Notes: generated from the letters alone by a model not told the origin. DNA of 29,019 nucleotides from Saprospiraceae bacterium UBA1994 (GCA_002335865.1 DDCY01000011.1:1-29019), one strand, 5' to 3'. Positions 8,563 through 16,979 are shown, counted from the stretch's first letter. Translations and numbers: made by a program.

Positions 8563-9858
8563 ATGTCTGCATCCCATAAGGAAATACTTAAATTAGCTAT
8601 ACCCAATATTGTTAGTAATATATCTATTCCGTTACTATCCACGGTGGATACGATTCTTATGGGGCAGCTCTCGGCATTGCACTTAGGAGCTATTGGATTA
8701 GGTGGTATGATTTTCAATTTCGTCTATTGGAATTTTGGATTTCTTAGAATGGGAACGACTGGTCTCACAGCTCAAGCGTATGGGGCTCAAGATGATTATA
8801 AGTTAGGAGTGACATTAGTTAGAGGTATGCTTTTGGCGTTACTACTTGCGATAATAATATTCATCACTCAAGAGTGGCTTTTAGAAGCGGCAACATGGTT
8901 TTTCGCTGTGCAGGATACACATGCACCTTTGATAGCAGAATATTTTACAATGCGGATGTGGGCCGCTCCAGCGACGATGCTGATGTATGTATTTATGGGT
9001 TGGTTTTTCGGATTACAAAATGCGATTTATCCTATGATTATTACGATCATCATCAATATTGTCAATATTATAGTAAGTTATTTACTTGTAAATGAATTTG
9101 GAATGGAAATCAGAGGTGTAGCTTTAGGAACAGTTATCGCGCAGTATACAGGAGTTTTATTATGCTTTGTGGCAGTCGCATATAAGTATAGTCGTTATAT
9201 TCATTTAGAATTGATCAAAGCAGCATTGAAAATAAGTGAATTAGTAGATTTCTTCAAAGTCAATAGTAATCTATTTATCCGTACAGTTTGTCTCACTTTT
9301 GTATTCGCATTTTTCTATAGAGAGTCGTCTATAGCTGGTGCATTAGCATTAGCAGCTAATGCTATACTTTTACAATTTGTAAATTGGATGAGCTACGGAA
9401 TAGACGGATTCGCTTATGCTGCAGAAAGTATGGTAGGAAAATATGCAGGGGCTAAGGATAATAGTAATCTCACCCAATCTGTCAAGATTTCATTTCTTTG
9501 GGGATTGATTTTAGCGGTGATATACGCAGCTTTTTACTACATCTTCTACGACCAATTATTACATCTATTCTCTAGTGATAATGATGTTTTCGCATTCGCT
9601 CTCCAATACAAATTGTGGATGGTATTTTTTCCGATCATAGCATTTGCGTGTTATATCTGGGATGGGATTTTTATTGGGTTATTGGCGATTCGAGAAATGA
9701 GGGATAGTATGATAGTTGCCCTGATCGTATTCTTATCCTTGTACCATCTTGTGGAAACCGCAGATCCATTGCAAGGGCTCTGGTTGGCAATGTTTAGTTT
9801 TTTGATCGTCAGAGGATTACTGTTGACTTTGTATTGGAAAAATGTAACCGTGAGGTAA
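8563..9858 (+). CDS. MATE family efflux transporter (DinF-like)
   Basis: The 431-residue product is strongly hydrophobic with about twelve membrane segments arranged as two related halves. The N-terminal region (ILKLAIPNIVSNISIPLLST, then VDTILMGQL, then GFLRMGTTGLTAQAYGA) matches the DinF branch of the MATE superfamily. The equivalent second-half signature appears as GIDGFAYAAESMVGKYAGAKD. Family members are inner-membrane antiporters that export drugs, metabolites or lipids using H+ or Na+ gradients; the cargo here cannot be told. It is transcribed divergently from the double-Ddl operon across about 220 bases in which I saw no exact -7 element on this strand. Confidence 0.92.
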   Translation: MSASHKEILKLAIPNIVSNISIPLLSTVDTILMGQLSALHLGAIGLGGMIFNFVYWNFGFLRMGTTGLTAQAYGAQDDYKLGVTLVRGMLLALLLAIIIFITQEWLLEAATWFFAVQDTHAPLIAEYFTMRMWAAPATMLMYVFMGWFFGLQNAIYPMIITIIINIVNIIVSYLLVNEFGMEIRGVALGTVIAQYTGVLLCFVAVAYKYSRYIHLELIKAALKISELVDFFKVNSNLFIRTVCLTFVFAFFYRESSIAGALALAANAILLQFVNWMSYGIDGFAYAAESMVGKYAGAKDNSNLTQSVKISFLWGLILAVIYAAFYYIFYDQLLHLFSSDNDVFAFALQYKLWMVFFPIIAFACYIWDGIFIGLLAIREMRDSMIVALIVFLSLYHLVETADPLQGLWLAMFSFLIVRGLLLTLYWKNVTVR

Positions 9859-10128
9859 TCTTTGATATAAACAATATTTATATTAATGTGAATAGACTTG
9901 TTGAAATCAGTTTTGGTCACATGTTAGGGGGAGGGGTGACAAACACTCGGAGTGGTTGGGTGCTGAATGATTGTAGTAAGCTTTATTTGAAAACACATGG
10001 CATCATTTTGTTATAGTGTTTTATGTTTCAATTACAAAAACGAAAACCTTTGCTAGAGAATTACTCTTAGTAGATCCAATAGAATATTGCAATGCGAAAT
10101 TGTTTAGGGTTTTCAACCAAAGAATTAA

Positions 10129-11127
10129 CTACACCTTCTCATTCATCATTTCCCAAAGTCTATCTTTCAACTCCGGAATTCCCTGCATCGCCACAGAAGA
10201 TATATATATATAAGGAGCATCTATTTTGATCTCTTGGTCTAGTAAAGCTTTGAGATCATCATCTAGCATATCTGATTTCGAGATGGCCACTAATCTCGGC
10301 TTATGCAAGAGTTCTTCGTTATATTGCTCTAGCTCGTTGAGTAGGATCTGATATTCTTTATTAATATCTTCACTATCTGCAGGTATCATGAATAGCAGAC
10401 ATGCATTACGCTCTATATGTCTCAGGAATCTATGTCCGATTCCTTTTCCTTGGTGAGCATTTTCTATGATCCCAGGTATATCGGCCATGATAAACGATTT
10501 CATGTCTCTATAAGCTACTATTCCGAGATTAGGCACCAATGTCGTGAATGCGTAACTAGCAATCTTAGGCTTAGCCGCTGATACAACTGAGAGAAGGGTA
10601 GACTTACCAGCATTAGGGAATCCTACGAGACCTACATCCGCTAATACTTTCAACTCTAATACTTTCCATGCTTCCTCACCGTTGAGGCCAGGTTGACAGT
10701 AATTAGGATTTTGATTTGTAGATGATTTGAAGTGAACGTTACCTCTACCACCTTTTCCACCTAGCATCATTATTTGCTCTTCTCCGTGCTCAGTGATCTC
10801 AAAGTGGACTTCTCCAGTTTCAAAATCTCTTGCTACAGTACCTAGTGGTACGTCTAGGATTACATCTTCACCAAAGGCTCCAAAACTACGTGACTTTCCT
10901 CCATTTCCTCCATGTCCAGCTTTTACGTGCTTTCGGAATCTTAGTGAAAGTAGTGTCCATAGCTGCTCATTACCTCTGAGGACAATATGACCACCACGGC
11001 CACCATCACCACCATCAGGCCCCCCTTTAGCGGTATAGTTGTCACGAAACATATAGTTAGATCCAGCGCCTCCGTTACCAGATTTGACATGCATCTTTAC
11101 ATAGTCGACGAAGTTTTGCTGAGACAT
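10129..11127 (-). CDS. obgE: Obg/CgtA-family GTPase
   Basis: The 332-residue protein has the glycine-rich Obg domain (residues 1-160; VKSGNGGAGSNYMFRDNY, GGPDGGDGGRGG, GHGGNGGKSRSFGAFGED, GGKGGRGNVHF) followed by a G domain. Nucleotide-binding motifs are GFPNAGKST (169-177), DIPG (216-219), SKSD (283-286, in place of NKxD) and SSVA (310-313). There is no long C-terminal OCT or acidic extension, as is usual in Bacteroidota. Obg proteins bind the 50S subunit and act in late ribosome assembly and stress signalling. It lies 99 bases downstream of adk on the same strand, a neighbourhood conserved in the phylum. Confidence 0.97.
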   Translation of the reverse strand: MSQQNFVDYVKMHVKSGNGGAGSNYMFRDNYTAKGGPDGGDGGRGGHIVLRGNEQLWTLLSLRFRKHVKAGHGGNGGKSRSFGAFGEDVILDVPLGTVARDFETGEVHFEITEHGEEQIMMLGGKGGRGNVHFKSSTNQNPNYCQPGLNGEEAWKVLELKVLADVGLVGFPNAGKSTLLSVVSAAKPKIASYAFTTLVPNLGIVAYRDMKSFIMADIPGIIENAHQGKGIGHRFLRHIERNACLLFMIPADSEDINKEYQILLNELEQYNEELLHKPRLVAISKSDMLDDDLKALLDQEIKIDAPYIYISSVAMQGIPELKDRLWEMMNEKV

Positions 11128-11226
11128 ATTATTGTGTTGTACTATTGATCGTTTATAAAATCGTCAGTTGATTTTACTTATTGTTAAAATAGACGATCAG
11201 TTGACCTTCCTAATGTATGTGTATTA

Positions 11227-11802
11227 CTACTTGGCTGCGTCTATAGCAACACTTAGTCTAAAGAAAATTTCTTCTAAGCTACCTATACCATTTATGCTTG
11301 TTGACTTTCCAGATTTATCGTAGTAATTGTATACCGGAGAGGTCTCATCATTGAAGATAGAAATACGATTGCGTATTATCATCTCATCATTATCATCTTC
11401 TCTTCCTGATGTCTTTCCTCTATTAAGAATTCTTTTCACGATCTCTTCATCATCTACATCAAGTTGTAGTAACGCATTCACTGTCTGACCTTTTTTATCT
11501 AAGAAACGATCCAATTCTTCAGATTGATACACATTCCTCGGGAAACCATCAAAAATATATCCTGCCACATCTGGATAAGCATCTACTTTGTTTTTGAGCA
11601 TTCCAATAGTTACATCATCGGGTACCAGTTCTCCCTTATTTATATAAGACTTAGCTAGTTGACCTAGTTCAGTAGAATTGCCAATTTCGTATCTAAAAAG
11701 ATCTCCTGTAGAAATGTGCAGCAGATTATATTTCTTTGCTATACTGTTAGCTTGTGTTCCTTTACCTGATCCTGGAGGACCAAAGAGAATGATATTCATC
11801 AT
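11227..11802 (-). CDS. adk: Adenylate kinase
   Basis: This enzyme interconverts ATP + AMP and 2 ADP in the cytoplasm. Starting at the ATG at 11802 gives 191 residues beginning MMNIILFGPPGSGKGTQ, with the P-loop GPPGSGKG at residues 8-15, then HISTGDLFR, the NMP-binding GYIFDGFPRN and a short LID region around RGKTSGREDDND. It is the short-LID, zinc-free form usual in Bacteroidota (about 190 residues). The open frame extends upstream to 11871, but those residues are unlike the family and a -7 element lies inside that stretch, so the shorter start is preferred; a start one codon later at 11799 is equally possible. It precedes obg. Confidence 0.96.
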   Translation of the reverse strand: MMNIILFGPPGSGKGTQANSIAKKYNLLHISTGDLFRYEIGNSTELGQLAKSYINKGELVPDDVTIGMLKNKVDAYPDVAGYIFDGFPRNVYQSEELDRFLDKKGQTVNALLQLDVDDEEIVKRILNRGKTSGREDDNDEMIIRNRISIFNDETSPVYNYYDKSGKSTSINGIGSLEEIFFRLSVAIDAAK

Positions 11803-11831
11803 TGAATTACTTGATTTGCTGTTAGGGTTGG

Positions 11832-11839
11832 CAAAAATA
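11832..11839 (-). promoter_or_regulatory. Candidate -7 promoter element for adk
   Basis: On the minus strand this reads TATTTTTG, an exact TAnnTTTG match, 29 bases before the ATG at 11802. It lies inside the upstream in-frame extension, which argues that the real adk start is the one chosen. A spaced -33 TTG is not evident. Confidence 0.4.
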
Positions 11840-11937
11840 TCCAAAACCCATTGAATTAACTTGCTCCACATCTCTTAAAGTTCAATTGACTTCAAGAATT
11901 ATAACATATATATGACTGAAGACTGTTATTGTTCCGG

Positions 11938-12543
11938 CTAGTTTATGACTTGCCGGGCGTAAAGGTATCTCTTATTCCAATAATTTGAGTTATTAATATC
12001 ATCTACTCTCACTCCTGATCCACTGGTACTGTGTATTACCTCTAGTGAATTACCAGTATTAGCTTTAACTATGGCTACGTGAGAAACCTTTGAGCCTTTT
12101 CCGAAGAATATTAGATCTCCAGGGGCAACTTTAGACTTAGAAACTTTTTTTCCTAGTTTTGATTGATGATAAGAGGCTCCTTGTACGTTTACACCATTTT
12201 CTTGCATTACAAAACTTGTAAATCCTGAGCAGTCAAATCCAGATTTTGGTGTTTTTCCTCCCCATTTATATCTGAGACCGAGAAATTTTTCAGCGGAAGC
12301 TACAACGTTGAGCCTAAGATAGAGTTTGTCGACCTTAGCTACTGAAGCTTTTCTATTTGTAGTTGATCTATTGGCTTTTGCCTTGTCAATATAGGGTTTT
12401 CGAGTTTTTTTGGCGTATTTCTTCGTTTTGCTAGATGAGCTACGACTTCCATTGTGACTATATCTTGGTGTACTACAGGCTGTCATCAAGAAGATTAATA
12501 ATGCTCCAAGTAGCGAAAAGCGCATAAGACCGTTTTTTATCAT
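11938..12543 (-). CDS. NlpC/P60 family lipoprotein (putative peptidoglycan endopeptidase)
   Basis: The 201-residue product starts with a lipoprotein signal peptide whose lipobox LMTAC places the lipidated Cys at residue 23. A Ser/Lys-rich, basic linker (about 30-70) leads to a C-terminal NlpC/P60 domain (about 80-200). The catalytic Cys is in SGFDCSGFTSFV (Cys105), the His in SHVAIV (His155), and the third polar residue is probably His171 in EVIHSTSGSG. Enzymes of this family cleave between D-iso-glutamate and the diamino acid, or similar bonds, in wall peptides. The protein is expected on the periplasmic face of the outer or inner membrane. It is on the same strand as adk with a 135-base gap, so it may be separately transcribed. 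Confidence 0.93.
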   Translation of the reverse strand: MIKNGLMRFSLLGALLIFLMTACSTPRYSHNGSRSSSSKTKKYAKKTRKPYIDKAKANRSTTNRKASVAKVDKLYLRLNVVASAEKFLGLRYKWGGKTPKSGFDCSGFTSFVMQENGVNVQGASYHQSKLGKKVSKSKVAPGDLIFFGKGSKVSHVAIVKANTGNSLEVIHSTSGSGVRVDDINNSNYWNKRYLYARQVIN

Positions 12544-12796
12544 TGTAGTGTTATTGAACTAATTGAAATAAGTTTTATCACGAACAATTAAGTATCGTCA
12601 GTTAGTAAGCTTAATTATTGTATGTTCTAATAACTCAGCATCTTTGGTATTGAGCTATTTATCCGTTTAATAACTGCTTACATATTATTATTATTATTAA
12701 TATATCAACAATTGAGCCACTTTCGTATAGACTACTTTTAAATAAAACCCTGAAAATGAAGATATATTTCAATAATGAGAATCCTGAATCTGGGAT

Positions 12797-13557
12797 GACA
12801 ATACTAAATTCATTTCTATTTGACAGAAAATCTAATTTCGACCGGAAATCCAAAAGGTCTGATTTGTTAGTCTCAACACTTGCAATATTTTGTTTGTCTC
12901 TCAATTCTGGCAGATCGCTGCCTCTATAATTTATCATAGCTGATCCACCTAAATATGTCTGTCCATTAGTATCAGTATCTACTTTAATACAACCTATTAC
13001 ATAACATTGATTTTCTATTGCTCTAGTTTGAGGAAGCGCCCTGCATGCAAGGTGCCTTGGAGAACGTCAATTGGACACATAGATTAGAAAATCATATCTA
13101 TCAGTATTTCGACTTCAAATTCGAAACCTAAGATCATAACATACATTGAGGTTAATATTCCTGTCAACATAAGCGTAAGTGATTCGCTCATTATTTGCAG
13201 AGTAAGCTTTCTGCTTTCCAGCTAAGGTAAATAGAAGTCTCTTATCATAAAAAGCAATTGGACCGTTACTATCAACTAGTAGGAATCTATTGTAGTATCT
13301 TCCATTAGCTTCGACAATCACATTTCCACCAACAATTACTGATTTTTGAGATGCCCAAATTTCTATCTGTTGCACCACGATACCATACATAATAGTTGCT
13401 AATGGCTGAGGAGTCATAGAGAAGCCAGTATTCCGCATCTCTGGTAAAACGATGAGATTAGTGTCTTTAATATCAGCTATTAGGCTATCTACAAGGTCCA
13501 AATTGGGCGTAGTTTGTTATTGGGCTGCACTAGTGAGATTTTCAAGATAGGGCTCAT
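12797..13557 (-). pseudogene. Nitrilase-family (omega-amidase/YafV-like) amidohydrolase pseudogene
   Basis: Translated on the minus strand, this region gives a recognisable nitrilase-superfamily protein interrupted by lesions. From an ATG at 13557 it reads KISLVQPNN, then changes frame to TTPNLDLVDSLIADI. From 13501 to beyond 12797 a single frame continues: LIVLPEM with the catalytic Glu, YYNRFLLVDSNG, FYDKRLLFTLAG with the catalytic Lys, NVCYDLRF with the catalytic Cys, SRNTDRYDFLIYVSN, TRAIENQCYVIG, YLGGSAMINYRG and DLLDFRSKLDFLSNRNEF. Two in-frame TGA codons (13115-13117 and 13067-13069) fall exactly where the family has Trp (RFPVW and NW-P). The C-terminal match ends near 12797 and the open frame continues to 12659 with unrelated residues. 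All three catalytic residues remain, so decay looks recent. The YafV-type enzyme hydrolyses alpha-ketoglutaramate-like amides. Confidence 0.85.
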
Positions 13558-13625
13558 TTGAGGTTACATTATATGGTTATAGGCCACAAATAAAGATAGG
13601 GATAGCTCTAAAATCTTCCAAACCC

Positions 13626-13655
13626 TTGATTTTTCCAGAACAAAACTTATCTTTG
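13626..13655 (+). promoter_or_regulatory. Promoter of the yceD-rpmF operon
   Basis: A TTG at 13626-13628 (within CCTTGAT) is followed after exactly 19 bases by TATCTTTG at 13648-13655. This matches the Bacteroidota arrangement of a TTG-type -33 box and TAnnTTTG -7 box. It is the best-formed promoter in the window and would give a leader of roughly 20-25 bases before the yceD ATG at 13684. Confidence 0.62.
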
Positions 13656-13683
13656 CACTCCAATTTGAAAAAGTTCAATAACT

Positions 13684-14211
13684 ATGGAAGTCCTAGATCA
13701 TTTTTCCATTCCTTTTATAGGATTGAAAGTTGGTCTTCATCAATTGAAATTCGAAGTTGACAATGCTTTCTTTACTGAGTATGAAAATTCGCAAGTAAAA
13801 AAAGGTAAAGTTGCTATAACTCTTGAGCTTGATAAAAGGTCGCATATGGCTGTGCTGGACTTTAGTCTAGAAGGTACCGTTGTTACTGATTGTGATAGAT
13901 GTATGGAAGATATTATCTTACCTATACATGGTAAGTATATCCTGCATGCTAAGTATAGTGAAGAAGATATGGAATCTACAGATGAGATTATATACATTCA
14001 TCCAAGGTTAGATAGGCTTAATGTGGCTCAGTATATATATGAATACATACATTTGACAATACCTATGATAAAGACTTGTGAGTCTGACCCTAATTCGAAT
14101 TGCAATGAAGAAATCCTCAGCCGTTTCGAAAAAGAAGCTGATGGAGTCGGAGGTGAAGTCAAAACGAATCCTATTTGGGATACCTTAAACGATTTAAATC
14201 TGGACCAATAA
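13684..14211 (+). CDS. yceD: YceD/DUF177 family protein
   Basis: The 175-residue protein has the DUF177 core: an N-terminal strand-rich part (residues 1-60), LEGTVVTDCDRCMEDI (62-77) with the conserved CxxC (Cys70, Cys73), and a second cysteine pair, Cys132 and Cys140, toward the C-terminus. It ends in NPIWDTLNDL, a tail typical of the family. YceD is almost always encoded directly ahead of rpmF, as here, and is linked to 23S rRNA accumulation and ribosome maturation. Its exact biochemical role is unsettled. Confidence 0.93.
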   Translation: MEVLDHFSIPFIGLKVGLHQLKFEVDNAFFTEYENSQVKKGKVAITLELDKRSHMAVLDFSLEGTVVTDCDRCMEDIILPIHGKYILHAKYSEEDMESTDEIIYIHPRLDRLNVAQYIYEYIHLTIPMIKTCESDPNSNCNEEILSRFEKEADGVGGEVKTNPIWDTLNDLNLDQ

Positions 14212-14272
14212 GGGTCAGAATTATTAATAACAACGAAGTGATACATTTTACACTTCAATAAAAAAAATAGAA

Positions 14273-14470
14273 ATGGCACATCCAAAGAGTAAAATTTCTA
14301 AGCAGAGAAAAGCAAAAAGAAGAACTCACTACAAAGCTACAGCACCACAGATATCTATCTGTAAAGTGACTGGTGAAGCGCACCAAATGCACAGAGCGTA
14401 CTGGCATGATGGAGCTATGTACTATAGAGGTCAGGTAATCATTCCTGCTCCTGAGTTAGCAGAAGACTAG
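14273..14470 (+). CDS. rpmF: 50S ribosomal protein L32 (cysteine-poor form)
   Basis: The 65-residue protein begins MAHPKSKISKQRKAKRRTHYK, the highly conserved basic L32 N-terminus. The zinc ribbon usually has four Cys; here only Cys30 remains (ISICKVTGEAH) and the second pair is replaced by YWHDGAMYYRG, so this is the zinc-independent form also seen in flavobacteria. It is 61 bases downstream of yceD and probably shares its promoter. The fatty-acid genes plsX and fabH that often follow rpmF are absent. Confidence 0.97.
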   Translation: MAHPKSKISKQRKAKRRTHYKATAPQISICKVTGEAHQMHRAYWHDGAMYYRGQVIIPAPELAED

Positions 14471-14515
14471 AATTAACTTTAGATCTTACAAGATCTGTAA
14501 TTTCTCAAAGTATAT

Positions 14516-14563
14516 AGAAGCTTTTATGGAGTGAAATACTGCATTAAAGCTTCTTCTGTTTTT
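14516..14563 (+). terminator. Probable Rho-independent terminator of yceD-rpmF
   Basis: AGAAGCTTT (14516-14524) and AAAGCTTCT (14546-14554) form a perfect nine-base-pair stem around a 21-base loop, followed by TCTGTTTTT. A smaller hairpin (AGATCT, TACA, AGATCT) lies just upstream. The long loop keeps confidence moderate. Confidence 0.6.
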
Positions 14564-14603
14564 AAATATTAGTGTTTTGTTTAATATTAAAGTGAAATAT
14601 ATT

Positions 14604-14694
14604 TCGTGGCTACCGAGTCAGATGATTCTTGGTCTAAACATTAATCTACATTTGTATCGGTTCGAGCCATGACTAAAATGTATCCCTTAAAAGG
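14604..14694 (+). other. Run of small inverted repeats between rpmF terminator and ridA
   Basis: Several short complementary pairs occur: TCGTGGCT (14604-14611) with AGCCATGA (14665-14672, one G-U), ACCGAG (14612-14617) with CTTGGT (14628-14633, one G-U), and TACATTT (14647-14653) with AAATGTA (14676-14682). Some pairs are mutually exclusive. A GGTTCGAGCC segment recalls a tRNA T-arm, but no cloverleaf can be built. It may be a structured ridA leader, a small RNA or a tRNA relic. Confidence 0.25.
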
Positions 14695-14748
14695 GGTTAT
14701 TTGAACGATGATTTCTTTTTTTCATAACTTACTCCACAAATCGCAACT

Positions 14749-15126
14749 ATGAAAAAAATAATCAACACCAGTGAAGCTCCGTCACCAGTGGGACCATATA
14801 ATCAGTCTGTACTCGCTATGGGTACTTTATATATGTCTGGACAAATTGCAATCGATCCTTCGACAGGAAATTTAATTATTGACAATATTGAAGACGAAAC
14901 ACATCAAGTTTTCAAAAATATAAAAGCGGTACTTACCGAGGCCGAAATGACACTAGAGAATGTTGTGAAGTGTTCAGTATTCGTGTCCGATATGGAGATG
15001 TATGGTAGGATAAATGCAGTTTATGCTCAATATTTTAATGAAGAAAATGCACCTGCTCGAGAGCTAGTGGAAGTGGTCAATTTACCAAAATATGTTAATG
15101 TTGAGATTAGTTGTATTGCCGTTTAG
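14749..15126 (+). CDS. ridA: RidA family enamine/imine deaminase
   Basis: The 125-residue protein matches the RidA/YjgF/UK114 family, which hydrolyses reactive 2-aminoacrylate and related imines released by PLP enzymes. Motifs include INTSEAPSPVGPYNQSV (residues 5-21, Tyr17), LYMSGQIAIDPSTG (27-40) and the C-terminal APARELVEVVNLP, where Arg104 is the catalytic-site arginine and Glu119 in VEISCIA the conserved acidic residue. It is a soluble trimer in known members. It lies 278 bases downstream of rpmF behind a terminator, so it probably has its own promoter. Confidence 0.94.
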   Translation: MKKIINTSEAPSPVGPYNQSVLAMGTLYMSGQIAIDPSTGNLIIDNIEDETHQVFKNIKAVLTEAEMTLENVVKCSVFVSDMEMYGRINAVYAQYFNEENAPARELVEVVNLPKYVNVEISCIAV

Positions 15127-15170
15127 ATTGGTAGAATTTTTGGTTACTTGGAAATAATTTAGCCCAATTT

Positions 15171-15660
15171 TCAATTTTTGATATCCGATTTTATTTTATG
15201 GCTTTCACTTAAAAGTTGTCTTATATTTCAAAATATTCCACCGACAATTTCCATATTCATATACTCTGCAGTCAATTTGATTGAAAGTTCAAATTTCTCG
15301 GACAAAGCTTCGCTAGTTGATTGGGTTATGACGGCTACTTTTTTCTTTTTAGCGCGTGACCTTTCTCTTTATGAGTGCTTACTAGATCAGTCCATCTATC
15401 AATAAAAACTTTATATATCCACTCATGCTCTACCAATTGATAGCTCTAGATAAGATGATCACATCAGCTTTAATCATGTGATATGCTATGTTCTGAAAGC
15501 TATCATTTTCGTTATAATTACTACTGTAATGGTATTGTGAGACTTTAAATTCAGACAACTCGATTAAATTTAAATCTTCAACTAATAGATGTCGAACAAG
15601 CTATGCGGTATTGTTATTTGATCTTACTCAACCATTTATAACGAGTGCATTATTTGATAT
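15171..15660 (-). pseudogene. Flavodoxin-like NAD(P)H-dependent (FMN) oxidoreductase pseudogene
   Basis: Minus-strand translation gives a broken flavodoxin-fold reductase. In order: NNALVING, stop, VRSNNNTA, stop, LVRHLLVEDLNLIELSEF, YNENDSFQNIAYHMIKADVI, ILSRAINW, stop, SMSGYIK, a frame change in the T-run near 15406, IDRWTDLVSTHKEKGHALKR, a second frame change in an A-run near 15346, KVAVITQSTSEALSEKF, IKLTAEYMNMEIVGGIF, stop. The NG-x-R-x-N-x-N-T loop matches the FMN phosphate-binding loop, and IxxWYSMSG-like and F-IDRW-DL blocks are typical of this family. At least four stops and two frameshifts make it non-functional. It begins about 25 bases after the RlmG stop codon on the same strand and may once have been co-transcribed with it. 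A plus-strand frame at 15178-15405 is a shadow of this remnant. Confidence 0.82.
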
Positions 15661-15682
15661 TTTTTGAGTGGTGTTTTTCTGA

Positions 15683-16762
15683 TTACTTCATTGCCTCTAA
15701 AATTACAAATTTGTTATTTTCTTTAATGATGTTGACCTCAATAAAATATTTCGAAAGTTGACTTTTATAGTTGAGATGTCTATTAGCTACGATGATAAGG
15801 CGACCTCGATTGGATAGTATCCTATGCGTATCAGACATTAGTTGAATAGCTATACTGGGGTCTACTTCATATTCAAAATGAAAAGGTGGATTTGTAATTA
15901 CTAGATCAAATTGTTCTTCCTCAAAAGAATCTAAATTATATTGAGCTATCACTTTGAATCCTTCTGATTCAGATAGATTCATCTCGGTAGAAGCTATAGC
16001 TAAATAAGAATCATCGATCATCACAGCTTCATTCCACTTACGCTGTCCAATTAGAAGCTTTCCGATTATTCCATTTCCACATCCAATATCTAGAAAGCTA
16101 TTTTCTGAATCACGTAGATCAATGTGCTCCAATAAAAACTGAGTTGCGTAATCAATATGGTTGGCGGAAAAGACCCCTAAATATTGTCTATAGTTATACT
16201 CGTTGTAGTCAATAGAATTTAAAATTTCTGATGGAGAATTATTACTTTTCTTCGGATTAGAAAGTGTGAGTATTCTTGATTTTTTCCATGCCATTGATTG
16301 CTCCACTAGATCAAAATATTCTGCAGCGATTTCAAGCATAGCTTTAGTGAAATGTCTAGTCATAAAACCAGCAACAACAACACCATCTAAAGGAAGTATA
16401 TCTATTAATTTTATAAGGTATAGACGGAATAGATCAAGCGACTTAGGTACTTTCATTATGGATACGCTTCCAATTGAAGGAATGTCTTCAAGAATGGATA
16501 TGATATTCAGATCATTCAATGATATCCAATTAGTCGAAGCATTACGTAAAATTGATTGCTTCTGACTTTCTAAGTATGCAATCGTAATAGGTTTGTGTGC
16601 AATTAGATTGCAAGTCAAGTATCCAAAACGATCATGAAAAATGGATAAATTAGTAAGGTTGTATTCTGCTGCTTCTAGATGTTTTTGAATATGCTCATCT
16701 ACCGCACTCCATGCTTTCAATGAGTGGTCATTGGTATTAGGGAGACGAACATATTTTTTCAT
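15683..16762 (-). CDS. rlmG: RlmG-like 23S rRNA (guanine-N2) methyltransferase
   Basis: Starting at the ATG at 16762 (MKKYVRLPNTNDHSLKAWSA) gives 359 residues, close to E. coli RlmG (378); the frame extends to 16870 but with unlikely sequence. The N-terminal half is a degenerate methyltransferase-like domain, as in RsmC/RlmG. The catalytic C-terminal half has the SAM-binding FLDIGCGNGIIG (223-234) and the N2-guanine signature TNPPFHFE (290-297). The ending ANRHLNYKSQL ... NNKFVILEAMK strongly resembles the C-terminus of RlmG, which methylates 23S rRNA G1835. RsmC is the main alternative. Gene stop is TAA. Confidence 0.85.
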   Translation of the reverse strand: MKKYVRLPNTNDHSLKAWSAVDEHIQKHLEAAEYNLTNLSIFHDRFGYLTCNLIAHKPITIAYLESQKQSILRNASTNWISLNDLNIISILEDIPSIGSVSIMKVPKSLDLFRLYLIKLIDILPLDGVVVAGFMTRHFTKAMLEIAAEYFDLVEQSMAWKKSRILTLSNPKKSNNSPSEILNSIDYNEYNYRQYLGVFSANHIDYATQFLLEHIDLRDSENSFLDIGCGNGIIGKLLIGQRKWNEAVMIDDSYLAIASTEMNLSESEGFKVIAQYNLDSFEEEQFDLVITNPPFHFEYEVDPSIAIQLMSDTHRILSNRGRLIIVANRHLNYKSQLSKYFIEVNIIKENNKFVILEAMK

Positions 16763-16971
16763 GCTGCAAATTAAAGTATTTATAAATAAGGTTGATGTAT
16801 TTATATTAGGAGCACAGAGAAGAATCAAATACTTGAAATTTGTTTGGTCCAAATGAAGTTCCACAAGCAAGGTTTATCTCAAGAATCGTTTTTCTATCAC
16901 TCAATCTTAATTTTCATACTAGTAAATTTATATTATTTTGATAGGGTGGTGATCATCCCTCTACGATTGAC

Positions 16972-16979
16972 TAAATTTG
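16972..16979 (+). promoter_or_regulatory. Candidate -7 promoter element for the DinB-like gene
   Basis: TAAATTTG is an exact TAnnTTTG match, 31 bases ahead of the ATG at 17011. No TTG lies at 19-21 bases upstream. The imperfect inverted repeat AGGGTGGTGATCATCCCT sits just upstream near 16944-16961 and could be an operator. Confidence 0.4.

Noticed and set aside
8874..9095. Second frame inside the MATE gene
   Set aside because: A shadow of the intact MATE reading frame with no independent coding signature.
12679..12703. ATT trinucleotide run as a functional repeat or CRISPR-like element
   Set aside because: A short AT-rich microsatellite of about six units beyond the nitrilase remnant; no spacers or repeats of larger size.
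13067..13117. UGA reassigned to tryptophan throughout this genome
   Set aside because: Intact conserved genes encode Trp with TGG and are not interrupted by TGA; other pseudogenes in the window have TAA and TAG stops as well, and TGA at non-Trp sites.
14604..14672. tRNA-like segment with an acceptor-like stem and GGTTCGAGCC
   Set aside because: The bases flanking TTCGAGC do not pair as a five-base T-stem, and no anticodon arm of the right size exists.
15178..15405. 75-codon plus-strand frame
   Set aside because: It lies opposite the recognisable flavodoxin-like reductase remnant on the minus strand and has no family-like sequence.
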